From contig LT649390.1 of assembly GCA_900128395.1 (NCBI GenBank), positions 1 to 29,328 of the forward strand: a DNA stretch of 29,328 nucleotides, given 5' to 3'. The position numbers and the translations under genes were made by a program. This document shows, piece by piece, positions 9,627 through 18,667 of this stretch. Source of the stretch: Stramenopiles sp. TOSAG23-2. Its lineage: Eukaryota > Sar. Below the pieces are notes generated by a model. That model searched no databases. It saw nothing but the letters and a program-made list of their open reading frames with translations, and was not told where the DNA came from. Each line of letters begins with the position of its first letter. Positions within the stretch are counted from its first letter, which is position 1.

Positions 9627-9660
9627 TACTACTACTACTAATACTACTACTACTACTAAT
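9627..9660. repeat. (TAC)n/(ACT)n trinucleotide microsatellite
   Basis: Interrupted ACT/TAC triplets lie about 20-50 bp upstream of the uS4m start codon, in its 5' UTR or core promoter. The array is imperfect (ACTACTACTAATACTACT...), which suggests an old repeat. Confidence 0.8.
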
Positions 9661-9833
9661 GATAATAATATCAATGAACCTTTTGAATAATATAATGTTT
9701 GAACATTAATAAAAATAAAATGATATATGTAAAATTGTTGTTTTTATATTCCTTTGTGTAATTCCATCTTCATTTATATTCATTCATTATTCGATTGCCA
9801 GTTGCCAGATTGCCCTTCCTATAGTTCTTATAC

Positions 9834-10135
9834 ACACTATGAAACATTTTGACGCTTGAATCCCTTCCTGTGTCAATGCTATTAATTAGCAGGTGCATAG
9901 CAGTGAAATGGATGGAAAATTGGGACGTGATTTATATAGAAATAATTGATCACTAACAAGTATAAGCTTGCTATCAAAAGGCAAAAATGATTTTATATAG
10001 ATTTCCCCCACTATGCACCTGCTAATACAATAGTATCGAGATAGCACTCACATGATGGATATCCCTTGCTATGTACCTGCTAATTAATAGCATTGACACA
10101 GCAAGGGATACAAGCGTCAAAATGTTTCATAGTGT
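9834..10135. mobile_element. MITE-like foldback element with 69-bp terminal inverted repeats
   Basis: The left arm 9834-9902 and right arm 10067-10135 are reverse complements at 66 of 69 positions (mismatches at arm positions 26, 34 and 62). The ends read ACACTATGAAAC... and ...GTTTCATAGTGT. The 164-bp centre is non-coding and holds a third copy of the inner arm motif: TAGCAGGTGCATAG at 9887-9900 recurs inverted at 10011-10024 and, with one change, at 10070-10083. Size, long TIRs and lack of coding capacity fit a non-autonomous DNA transposon or foldback element. The CACTATG terminus recalls CACTA elements, but no clean target-site duplication is visible: TA lies one base outside the left end and directly outside the right end. 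The superfamily is undetermined. Confidence 0.65.
10061..10109. repeat. Nested 10-bp hairpin in the right arm
   Basis: ATCCCTTGCT at 10061-10070 pairs perfectly with AGCAAGGGAT at 10100-10109 across 29 bases. The right arm can therefore fold on itself as well as pair with the left arm. It marks the subterminal region of the foldback element. Confidence 0.6.
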
Positions 10136-10160
10136 TATCGGGATAGTGGTAAGACTTTTG

Positions 10161-10180
10161 GCCTGCCCAGCCTGGCAGGC
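10161..10180. repeat. GC-rich 7-bp hairpin
   Basis: GCCTGCC at 10161-10167 and GGCAGGC at 10174-10180 form a perfect stem with a CAGCCT loop, followed within 65 bp by a smaller CTAGC...GCTAG pair. It is strikingly GC-rich for this spacer and begins 25 bp beyond the foldback element. It may be the end of another element or an RNA structure; neither is shown. Confidence 0.4.
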
Positions 10181-10595
10181 GAATGTTGTATATGGGGGGA
10201 GCTACGAGTATTTGCTAGCCTTTCTTTAGCTAGGGACATAAGTACAAAAAGTAAAATTATTAATAACACAACATAACAAACGCAATAACAACTTCTTCTT
10301 TTTTTTAATAGTCTAGTAGACTTATTATTTAATATATTTATACATTTCTATTTAATTTATTGCAACTACTACTACAATTAAATATTGTTGCACTATTATT
10401 ATTTAATAATACTCTGTATTTATTATTAATTTAAATCTAGCTGTTTCTAATGTATATGATGATACCAATCGTATATATATAGGATAGCCATATGAAATTA
10501 TCAGTGGGAACTATACACGCATAGATTATATATATATATATACGAAATTTTTTATTGTATATTGTGCTCATATCATATTTTCTGCCAACTACAAT

Positions 10596-13407
10596 ATGTC
10601 TTCCAACCATCATGATGTTCGTTTTACAACTAAAACCTCCTACAATCATTGGTTCTTTTTTCTTCAAATTGTATTTTTGTATATAGTAAATATAAATGCA
10701 ATGGATGAACGAAGCGTAACTGCCGATGAATTATCACCTGTTAGTTTTCAAAATGCTTTAAAAGTTGATACTGATAATAGTGATAATAATAATATTAATC
10801 TACCTTCAGGCAAATGTTTTGCAGCTTTATGTAACCAGAATAGTAATGGGATGCTTCGTGGTAATAGAAATGATTTGAACTCACAACTTCAATTTTTTAC
10901 TCGTGATTTGGCAAATAAAGATTTTTCTTTAATTGAATTGCGACAACAAATTCATATGCATTGCTCAGGTGTAGATTGTCTACTCGGTAAATTAGCGAAA
11001 GCGGGCCAAAAAATTTTACAAAAAAGTTTGCCAGCCTGTAAAAAGATATTTAAAGACGGTTTCCCTACAAATATGAATGGTGTAATTGAATTATTTAAAA
11101 AATCGAATTTAAAAACTTTGCTTGGGGATCTTGATCAATGCTCTAATGAAGCTACTACGCTTGTAACCCAGATGAAGAATACTAAGATAGGGCCAGGTGA
11201 TACCGCTACAAAAGCGCCTACTACCGATAGTGATGGTAGTGATGATAATAATGATAATACTGATACTGAAGGTATTCAAGCACTGGAAGCATTATCATCA
11301 TTCATAACGAAAGTAAAGGAACATGCTTTAACAAAAAAATTATTGAAAGCAATTGAAATTTACAATAAATGTGAACCGTTGTGGACGTTTGATAATAATA
11401 TTGATATCAACACAATATCACAAAAACTAGGTGAGGCAAATACGTGTATTGATGAATTAAAAAGCGTACAAGAAAGTTTACCAAAAAAATTAATAACAAT
11501 AGTAGAAGCAGTGCAAAAATTTATCCCATCCACACAAAAATTGTTAAAAGCAATATCTACACTTCCAGACGATCCAAAAGAGTTAAAAAAAAAACTTACA
11601 GAAGTTGAAAATTTCTTAAAAGAGGTTTCACAAATCAACGGTGTACCAGATAAAGTAAAATCTATCGCAGATGGAATAAATTCGTTTGTTCCAATTGCCA
11701 AAGAATTAACAACTGCATATGATAAATGCACTGAGATTCGCAAAACTGTCGAGGATTCTAGTTTTGAATGGGAAGCCTTGACTGCAATTGTGGATAGTTT
11801 AAAAGAATGTAAGGAAGGTATAGAAAATGTTAAATTTGATAAGGTCCAGTCTAATGTTAATTGGATCAAGGACAAACTAAATAAATTACAAACAATAAAA
11901 GAAGCAGCATTAAAGTTTGTTGAACCACTATTTAAACTTGAAGAGGCTATCACAATTTGTTCAGAGATTGCTGCAAGCGAATTAAACTGCAATAGTTTTG
12001 ATCCTTGTAAAAATAAAATAAAAAGTCTTAGTAAGAGTTTTCCAAAAATTGAAAATAAGGTAAAAAAAATTACGGGTGCAGTAGAAGCTGCAACTAAGAT
12101 ATGCAAAGAATGTAAACCTGTTTTTAAGATAAATTTTGAAGTTGCTTTTAATGAATTAGCAAAAGCTGTAAAGGAGAAACAGGAAGAGGTTAAAAAGTGT
12201 ACAGCTGCAGTTCAGAAACAAAAAAAGAAATTAGGCAAATTTGGAAAAAAAATAGCTGAACTGGCAAAAAAAGTTGAAAAATTCATCGCAAGAGTGAGTA
12301 TATATATTCCCCTCTCTAAATTTGAAATATTTTAATTTCACTGAAAACTAACATAATTCTTACATTTACATTATATATACTTGGTACCAATACAAATAGA
12401 TAAATAAAACGCCATTATTTCAAATTTTAAATACGTTCAAAAATTGCAAGACCATGATTAAGAAGGGCGAAGAACTTACGAAATATACGGATGGTGCTTT
12501 AATCCCAGATTTAGAAAAAACTGATGGTGGTAATGTTGTCGAATGGACAAAAGAAATACGTGAACAAATAAAGGACTCTAAAAAAGAATTAGAAGGTGCA
12601 AAAAACGATTTTATGAAATTTATAAAAACAACAAAAGAATGTGGTAAATCTATGAACGCTTTAGTAGATAGTCTACCTGAAGGTGTAGGAACTAGTATAA
12701 AAAGTAAAGTTAACGCTATAAAAGATTTAGCAGAAGACATAAAAGTAAAGGTTAAACAAGGAAAAAAACAACTTCAGAAGAAATCTAAATTTGGTTGGTT
12801 TAAGAATTTATGTAAGGTTGCAAAGAAGGTTGTGGCTGTTGCTAAAACAGCTTTAAGACTTGCAGGAACATTGATAGGACCTCTTTCTGAATGTGTTAGT
12901 GAGTTAACAGATGATAAAAACAATGAGCTTAGTCTTAAAGAAAAGTATTTGGAATGTTATGTCGCAGCATGTAAAGAATTTGATGATGCCGTGGTCGTGG
13001 GAGGAGCTGCTTTGGCAGGTGTTGCTGCTGCTGTGCCTACATGTGGCGCAGTAGCAGCTGCAGCATCTGCAGCACCAGTGATTGGAACAATTGGAGGTGG
13101 CGCAATCTGCTCTGCAGCCGCGGCGGCTGTCGCAGGCGAAATTGCTGATAGGGCGTATCAAAATAGTACATTAGATATTGAGGCCGATAAAGCATGCGAA
13201 GCTTCAAGGGAAGGTGTTTCTGACTTTACTGACGAACTCCTGGACAAAGTAGATATTGTGTTAGAGCATATAAGTTCACCAAAAAATGTCGAAAAGGAGA
13301 GGCGTAGATGGGAAACATCCATGGACGAGAATGATCCATGTTATGATTTAGATGGGAATTATCATGAAGGACTGGATGGATGCGAAGCGACGGACCCCAA
13401 TAAATAA
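10596..13407 (+). CDS. Large secreted Cys-rich helical protein with Gly/Ala hydrophobic segment (two exons, novel)
   Basis: Two exons, 10596-12293 and 12451-13407, join in phase 0 to give 884 residues. The signal peptide is clear: basic start, hydrophobic core at 19-32 and a likely cut after Ala35 (NINA). The mature protein is Lys/Glu-rich and strongly helical, with an acidic linker at 209-225. Cysteines recur in pairs about 16-34 residues apart (148/182, 259/284, 378/405, 455/471, 503/535), which suggests degenerate disulfide-tied helical repeats. Near the C-terminus, residues 746-796 form a long Gly/Ala hydrophobic stretch (GGAALAG, GTIGGG) resembling glycine-zipper membrane segments, followed by a Cys-containing acidic tail. 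I recognise no family. The protein could be a cell-surface or matrix protein or a membrane-inserting secreted factor; the last is only an analogy from segment type. It neighbours a second secretory-pathway gene on the same strand. Confidence 0.75.
12294..12450 (+). other. Spliceosomal intron, 157 bp
   Basis: The donor GTGAGT at 12294 directly follows codon AGA, and the acceptor TTGCAAG ends at 12450. Without splicing, the frame reads 13 further codons into the intron and stops at TAA (12333-12335). Splicing fuses it in phase 0 (Arg|Thr) with an open frame of 318 codons. A CTAAC branch-like motif lies at 12348-12352, rather far (about 99 nt) from the acceptor. The protein character (Lys/Glu helical, Cys-bearing) is the same on both sides. 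Confidence 0.82.
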
Positions 13408-13985
13408 AATAAAAAAATATTTTTATTCGTACGTACGTACGAGTATAAGATTATGTATACACACACGCGTATCATTTTTTTTCACAACCTGTTATGACTA
13501 TATAATTCCATAATTAAAAAACCAAGGTATAGAAATAATGCATTTACTTACGATAAATATTTTCACCTGAAATCTTGTTTTTAGTGCTATGTAGTGCTAA
13601 ATTTATCGCCTGGTTAGCCTTAGACTACCACTACTGGTACTGTTATGTGAATCACGAATCACTCGCACCTTCACACTTCACACTATCAAATGATAGGTAA
13701 TCTATACTTGAAAGGCGAAATTAGAATACTCACACAGCTACCAACAACTGTGAGAGCGTATTCACAATGATATTTCAGCTTAAAATTGAGGAAGAAAGAA
13801 TGAAAAATTGCTTGTTTTTCTTTTTTTTGCTGTTTTTTTGAGGGGGGATTTTGATGATAAATATATATAGTTATTATAGTGTGAACAATGCATGTGTGTG
13901 TACTCGTACAGCGTATTGGGCACATCTTTGCTACTATATTATATCAACTGAATACAATATTTGTTTCAGAACAAAAGAAGAAAAT
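13408..13985. other. Spacer and 5' leader of the C2 protein gene
   Basis: This spacer holds short simple repeats (CGTACGTACGTACGAG near 13427, CTTCACACTTCACAC near 13670) and a G6 run at 13842-13847. Just before the next start codon, TTGTTTCAG at 13961-13969 looks like a 3' splice site 16 nt upstream of the ATG, so a 5'-UTR intron or a spliced upstream exon is possible. I could not choose a donor with confidence (GGTAATC near 13695 is one option). Confidence 0.4.
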
Positions 13986-16271
13986 ATGAAACGACAACAA
14001 AATATTGGATATATGTTACTATGTCTATTGTTATGCAATAGTGTAGTGACAACATATTCCTCCATTGAACATAATGCAAAAACATATGGGAAAGCGAAAT
14101 TTTTAAAAAAAGTACAAGATACTTTAGTAAAATTGAACGAACCACAAAGGATGCAAGCAAATGCAAATGCAAAAATTGCAAAGAAATTGAATTTATCGCC
14201 ACCGCGTGTTGTGAAAAAGGTTGGGCGTGTGTCATATCATGTGAATCAACATTGGGATACAAGTAGTTTCGTTGAATTGCAACAACTAACTTCACTTGAA
14301 GCATTAATTGATAATAGTATTGATAGTTTAAAACCTGCACATATGTCAAATCTTATGGCAATGCTTGAGTTAAGAAACAAAGAAGGTGGAGAATTAGTAA
14401 AACGTGGTGATGATGCAGTCGAGGCAGACGACGATAAGTTTGGTACGCTGCGCATTGAATTAAAGCATTGCAAAGTCAACCGTGATTTAGATAATAACGT
14501 AATTGATAAAGGCACAAATGATATTTTTATTGCTGCTAAAGTTGGTGGTGATAGCCCACGTTCCATGCGAAAAATCACGTTAACACATGACAATACGGAA
14601 GAAATTAGTTTCAAAGAAGGTGATGTTGATAGTATGTTGGAATTTAAAAATGTTGAATATGAAGAATTGAAACATTTTAAATTATTTGCGCTTGATGATG
14701 ATGTTTTAGGTTATGATACGATTGGTAAAACAAAACGACAAAGTTTAGATAGTACAAGTGATTTTGTTACAAAGAAACTTTATTATGGTAAAGATAAAAA
14801 AAAAGTTGCTGGTACTATTACATATAAAGTTGATTGGATACCAGGTGCAGTAGCAGCAAAAGGTACGGAAGGTAAAGAATACCGAGCACCATGGAAACGA
14901 TGGACGAAATTTCCAAACTATAATAAAAATAGTGATTATGGTAGTAAAATAGGAACACCCGGTGAACGCAATAAAGCACGTATCTTAGGTTTCGTAATTG
15001 GTCTATTTGCAGGTGCATCTGCTGGCATGTTAGATTTATTAGATCAGATTGGCGAAGGCTTTTTTGAAAATGTTGAAAATAATTGGGGACCAGTTGGTGA
15101 GCAATGGGAAAAAATGCAAGGCCATATGGCAAAAGCAGTAAAAAGTCCAAGCTTTAAAAATCTTAAAGCTGCATTGAAAGAATTGTTAAAAGTTGGCAAA
15201 GTATTGTTACAATTTTTATGGAAAATTGTTACAACGAAAGAATTTGCAATGATTGGTTTAATCATTGGTATGGTAGCAGTATTTATTGCTGTTGTTTCTA
15301 TGTTGCCAACCAATTTTGCATTGATGTTTACCGTAATCAATGCCATTTTCTCTGCATGGTACATTTCTGATCAATTTGTTGATATTTATCATAATTTGCA
15401 CAAATGCGATGGTGGTAAATGCTTGCTTCATCATGTTTACAAAGGTTGGGGTGCTGTTGGAAGATTAATTGGCTATTGTTTAGCTGAATTCTTATACATG
15501 AAATCCTTCCAAGATCTATGGAAACAAGGAAAATTGATGTTAGGAAAAATGAATAAAAATGGAGCATCAAAAATTAATATTGAAAAATTAACAAAAGCAA
15601 CAAAGGTAAAAGCTGAACCAAAAGCATTGCCAAAGCCTGCACCAAAAGCAAAAGCACCAAAAGCACCAACAGCTAAACCTGTTGTAAAACCACCAAAAGC
15701 AAAAGCACCAAAAGCACCAACAGCTAAACCTGTTGTAAAACCAAAAAAAGCTGCGCCAAAACCAATGCGTGATACCTATTATGCAGCCAGAGATGCAAAA
15801 GCGCCAAAGGTTGAATCAGGAGAAGAAATAAAAAAACGTTTAGCTGTGACGATGAAAAAATATAAAGGCAAAGGAAAGGAAGATATGTTAACGGCAAATC
15901 CAATGGGTACTAGCTATTATGCATCTAGAAATGCAAAAGCAGCAAAGGTCGAAACTGGAGAAGAGATCAAGAAACGATTAGCAGTCACAATGAAAAAGTA
16001 TAAGAAACCTGTCGTTGCCGATGATGCTGCAAAAGTGGCAGATGATGTAGTTAAACAAGCAGATGATGTAGTTAAAAAAGCAGATGATGTTGCAGCTGCA
16101 GCAAAACCTAAGAAAGATGTTTATGAAGAAGCAGCAAAAGCAGAAAAGAAGAAAAAAGCAGCAGAAAAATCAGAGCAAACAAACAAACGTGTTGAGCAAA
16201 AAAGGAAAGAAGTCATGTCAAAAGGTACTGATTATTGGGGCGCCATACCAAAAAAAAGAACTAGATTGTAG
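13986..16271 (+). CDS. Secretory-pathway protein with C2-like domain, membrane segments and Lys/Ala/Pro repeat tail (novel architecture)
   Basis: The chosen ATG at 13986 gives a clean signal peptide (KRQQ then LLCLLLC, cut near TTYS); the frame is open upstream to 13851 but without signal-peptide character. The protein has 761 residues. Residues 152-286 resemble a C2 domain: LRIELKHCKV, NDIFIAAKV in place of SDPYV, and the Asp loop ALDDDVLGYDTIGK, consistent with Ca2+/lipid binding. Hydrophobic stretches at about 333-352, 420-460 (probably two passes) and 492-503 suggest membrane insertion. The tail (about 550-761) is histone-H1-like: a 17-residue Lys/Ala/Pro unit in tandem, two 34-residue blocks at 594-627 and 640-673 (27 identities), and three ADDVVK-type units. 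No known family has this combination to my knowledge. Inferred role: a membrane- or matrix-tethered Ca2+-dependent surface protein. The stop is TAG. Confidence 0.78.
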   Translation: MKRQQNIGYMLLCLLLCNSVVTTYSSIEHNAKTYGKAKFLKKVQDTLVKLNEPQRMQANANAKIAKKLNLSPPRVVKKVGRVSYHVNQHWDTSSFVELQQLTSLEALIDNSIDSLKPAHMSNLMAMLELRNKEGGELVKRGDDAVEADDDKFGTLRIELKHCKVNRDLDNNVIDKGTNDIFIAAKVGGDSPRSMRKITLTHDNTEEISFKEGDVDSMLEFKNVEYEELKHFKLFALDDDVLGYDTIGKTKRQSLDSTSDFVTKKLYYGKDKKKVAGTITYKVDWIPGAVAAKGTEGKEYRAPWKRWTKFPNYNKNSDYGSKIGTPGERNKARILGFVIGLFAGASAGMLDLLDQIGEGFFENVENNWGPVGEQWEKMQGHMAKAVKSPSFKNLKAALKELLKVGKVLLQFLWKIVTTKEFAMIGLIIGMVAVFIAVVSMLPTNFALMFTVINAIFSAWYISDQFVDIYHNLHKCDGGKCLLHHVYKGWGAVGRLIGYCLAEFLYMKSFQDLWKQGKLMLGKMNKNGASKINIEKLTKATKVKAEPKALPKPAPKAKAPKAPTAKPVVKPPKAKAPKAPTAKPVVKPKKAAPKPMRDTYYAARDAKAPKVESGEEIKKRLAVTMKKYKGKGKEDMLTANPMGTSYYASRNAKAAKVETGEEIKKRLAVTMKKYKKPVVADDAAKVADDVVKQADDVVKKADDVAAAAKPKKDVYEEAAKAEKKKKAAEKSEQTNKRVEQKRKEVMSKGTDYWGAIPKKRTRL
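15642..15742 (+). repeat. 51-bp in-frame tandem repeat, two copies
   Basis: The 50-base block 15642-15691 recurs at 15693-15742 with a 51-bp period (17 codons), apparently identical. It encodes the unit PKAKAPKAPTAKPVVKP. Identity at synonymous sites implies a recent duplication inside the tail of the C2 protein gene. Confidence 0.9.
15765..16004 (+). repeat. Two 34-codon repeats, 138-bp period
   Basis: Blocks 15765-15866 and 15903-16004 encode related 34-residue units that share GEEIKKRLAVTMKKYK exactly and 27 of 34 residues overall. Synonymous differences are common (AAAAAACGT versus AAGAAACGA), so this duplication is older than the neighbouring 51-bp one and the protein unit appears to be conserved. 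Confidence 0.88.
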
Positions 16272-16699
16272 AGAGAGAGAGATAAATATATAACACAGGG
16301 AGATATAGTTATGCACATATATATATGGCCAATAATAATAAATAATATTATTTTATATAAAAAAAATAACTTTATCTTTTTTACGAAGGAAGTATTAATA
16401 AATATTTTTTAATAATATAATATAATACTGTGTTCCTGCTATTTATAATACAGGTATAATTATATAATGTTGTGTTGGACAGACAAATTAAAATATTATT
16501 TATTTATATTTATATATATTAGAAGACTTTACATATATATATAATTAAAGTGAAGGGAACAAAAAAAAAGTAGTCAAATTTGCACAAATAAATCATAGAT
16601 AATTTTGATATATTGAGATATACATATATATATATGTATATGAATAAAATATAAAATTAATTTGCCATAGATATTATTGTTATAAAATTATTATATATT
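16272..16699. other. Intergenic spacer, C2 gene to FAD monooxygenase
   Basis: This 428-bp AT-rich spacer starts with a GA repeat directly after the TAG stop. It has AATAAA-like signals near 16339 and 16395 and TA microsatellites at about 16510-16545 and 16620-16640. No gene or structured element is seen. Confidence 0.5.
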
Positions 16700-18667
16700 A
16701 TGTCATCATTACCATTGAAACAACAACCGCTTCCAAAATCAACACCAGATGAACAACTATTAACATCATATGAAGTTATTATTATTGGTGCAGGGCCAAT
16801 TGGTATGTGCATGGCTAATTTTTTAGGTCAAAGAGGGCATACAGTATTGGTAATTGAAAAGTCGGATGGTGGAAAAACCAATCCAAGGGCTATATCAATG
16901 GATCCAGGGACAGTACGAATGTTACAACGTATTGGTTTGGGGGATGAGATGCAAGTTAATTTATATCAAATGTTAGGTGGTGTTTTAATTTCGGGTAGTT
17001 GCTATAATGAACCTGGCACAGAAGTTCATATAGTAAATGGAAGAGCAAGGGATGTTAAAGGCAAGCCTGGAAATTGGGAAGGTCTTGATACACAAGTGCC
17101 AATGAATAAAAACGTTGGTAGATTTGCTGGATCATTTTATCAACCTGAATTGGAACGCTTGTTACGAACTGGCATGGAACGTTTTTCAACAAACGTTCAC
17201 GTAAAATATCAAACATTTATAACAAATGTAATGCAGGAACAAACTGTTGTTACTGTAAACGCACGTCCATCTAAATTTCGTTGGAAAAAAACTGTTGGAA
17301 ATGAATATATATATGAAGATCTTGGAGCTGGTGATGGTCCAGAACTTACATTTAAAGCAAAATATGCTCTTGGTTGTGATGGCGGCGCATCAGAAACACG
17401 AATTTCAATTAATCAACCATTAAAAGATACATTTGGATATTATTCCTTAGATTTTGATGAGCCATGGGTTGTTGTTGATATTGAAGTATTTGATGAAAAA
17501 GCTATCGGGTCTAAACTTCCTGTTGTTGCACAACAGATTTGCGACCCAATCCGCGTATCAACTATTGTTCCTGGTTCAAGAATTACCGATGGAAATAATG
17601 GTCGTCAATATCGTTGGGAATTTCAAATGGCACATGGGGAGGATCCAGATACGATGTCATCAGCTAAACGTTTAGCTGAACCTGATTTAATTGGACGTTG
17701 GTTAGATCCTACAGAATATCGTATGGTACGTAGTGCATATTATACTTTTCATTCTTTGATTGCACCTGAGTGGGTCGATAATAGAATCATACTTGCAGGT
17801 GATTCTGCACATCAAACGCCACCCTTTTTAGGGCAAGGTTTGAACCAAGGTTTCAGGGATTGTTCAAATCTTGAATGGCGTTTATCCGCTAAATTAAAAG
17901 ATGAAGAAAATGAGAATAATAATATGGTTGCCCATGCAATATTTGATCAATATGTTGGTGAAAACTTACCAGAAGCACTTTTATGGATTAAAGGAGCTGA
18001 TGATATTGGGGAGATGATGAATACATTCTCACTAGCAGATGAAAAATTAGGACGAAAAGGCTTGGATCTTATGGACAAAGCATTTAAAGGCACTGGTTAT
18101 GAATTCCCATTTCGTCCTGATTTATTAAAGGCACAAGTCCAAAGTTTCGTCCTTCCACAACCACCAGCAAAACATACAGATCATTGGAACTTGACTATAT
18201 CAGATATGAATGGAAATCCAAATCATCCTATAAGACATCCTAATGGCGAGACATGGTCTGATGATATTTTAGGTAATGGTTTTTGTATTCTTACAACATC
18301 ATCATCATTCAGCTCTAATGATCTTTCTAATCAAAATTTATTTCATGCATTGAAAAATTTAGTAGATTTAAATGTTGTATGCGTAGAAGATTATTTAAAA
18401 CCAAGCAGTCAAACAATTGATACATTCATGCAAGGTCAATTTTTGAAACAAAAAGCTATGTTAGTTCGTCCAGATCGTAAAATTATAAGTTGGGGTGAAC
18501 CAAATGTATTGCTAGAAAAATTATCTCAATTTTTGAAGACCCCAGAGATCCCAGAGAGAATTCCATTGGTTGAAACAATCGATCACATTGTTAAGACAGG
18601 CGTAGTAGTTGAGGCAGGTAAAATACTCGAAGCTGCTGCAACAACTGGCGGCAATAGTAAATTGTAA
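16700..18667 (+). CDS. FAD-dependent aromatic-ring monooxygenase (MhpA/phenol-hydroxylase type)
   Basis: Class A flavoprotein hydroxylases use FAD, NAD(P)H and O2 to hydroxylate aromatic rings. The protein has 655 residues. Seen: the FAD dinucleotide motif IIGAGPIG at 28-35 with the ribose-binding acid in VIEKS (51-55), the PRAISMDPGTVRMLQRIGL block at 62-80 typical of MhpA relatives, and the second FAD motif GDSAHQTPPFLGQGLNQG at 367-384 followed by FRDCSNLEWRL. The region after about 500 fits the thioredoxin-like C-terminal domain of phenol hydroxylases. There is no targeting peptide, so it is probably cytosolic. The substrate is unknown: a phenolic degradation product, or a ring in a polyketide-like metabolite. 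The ATG at 16700 is the only reasonable start, and the stop is TAA. Confidence 0.9.
   Translation: MSSLPLKQQPLPKSTPDEQLLTSYEVIIIGAGPIGMCMANFLGQRGHTVLVIEKSDGGKTNPRAISMDPGTVRMLQRIGLGDEMQVNLYQMLGGVLISGSCYNEPGTEVHIVNGRARDVKGKPGNWEGLDTQVPMNKNVGRFAGSFYQPELERLLRTGMERFSTNVHVKYQTFITNVMQEQTVVTVNARPSKFRWKKTVGNEYIYEDLGAGDGPELTFKAKYALGCDGGASETRISINQPLKDTFGYYSLDFDEPWVVVDIEVFDEKAIGSKLPVVAQQICDPIRVSTIVPGSRITDGNNGRQYRWEFQMAHGEDPDTMSSAKRLAEPDLIGRWLDPTEYRMVRSAYYTFHSLIAPEWVDNRIILAGDSAHQTPPFLGQGLNQGFRDCSNLEWRLSAKLKDEENENNNMVAHAIFDQYVGENLPEALLWIKGADDIGEMMNTFSLADEKLGRKGLDLMDKAFKGTGYEFPFRPDLLKAQVQSFVLPQPPAKHTDHWNLTISDMNGNPNHPIRHPNGETWSDDILGNGFCILTTSSSFSSNDLSNQNLFHALKNLVDLNVVCVEDYLKPSSQTIDTFMQGQFLKQKAMLVRPDRKIISWGEPNVLLEKLSQFLKTPEIPERIPLVETIDHIVKTGVVVEAGKILEAAATTGGNSKL

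Larger units (their letters stand above)
9609..10595. other. Divergent spacer carrying repeats
   Basis: This spacer of nearly 1 kb lies between uS4m (-) and the secreted-protein gene (+). It holds an ACT/TAC microsatellite next to the uS4m start, a 302-bp inverted-repeat element, a GC-rich hairpin, and a roughly 330-bp AT-rich promoter zone before 10596. No gene is seen. Confidence 0.6.

Noticed and set aside
9834-10135. Assignment of the inverted-repeat element to the CACTA superfamily
   Set aside because: The CACTATG terminus is suggestive, but no 2-3 bp target duplication fits the boundaries and no transposase is present.
11360-12106. 248-codon open frame on the minus strand inside the secreted-protein gene
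   Set aside because: It is an antisense shadow of a Lys/Glu/Leu-rich coding strand, with Ser/Phe/Leu-rich composition and no domain; the plus strand has a signal peptide and a matching second exon.
12420-12740. Minus-strand frame of 106 codons over the exon 2 start
   Set aside because: It is the complement of the coding frame, has no recognisable motif and runs through the splice acceptor region.
13851-13985. Upstream 45-codon extension of the C2 protein
   Set aside because: It lacks signal-peptide character, while the ATG at 13986 gives a textbook signal peptide; a splice-acceptor-like site also lies just before it.
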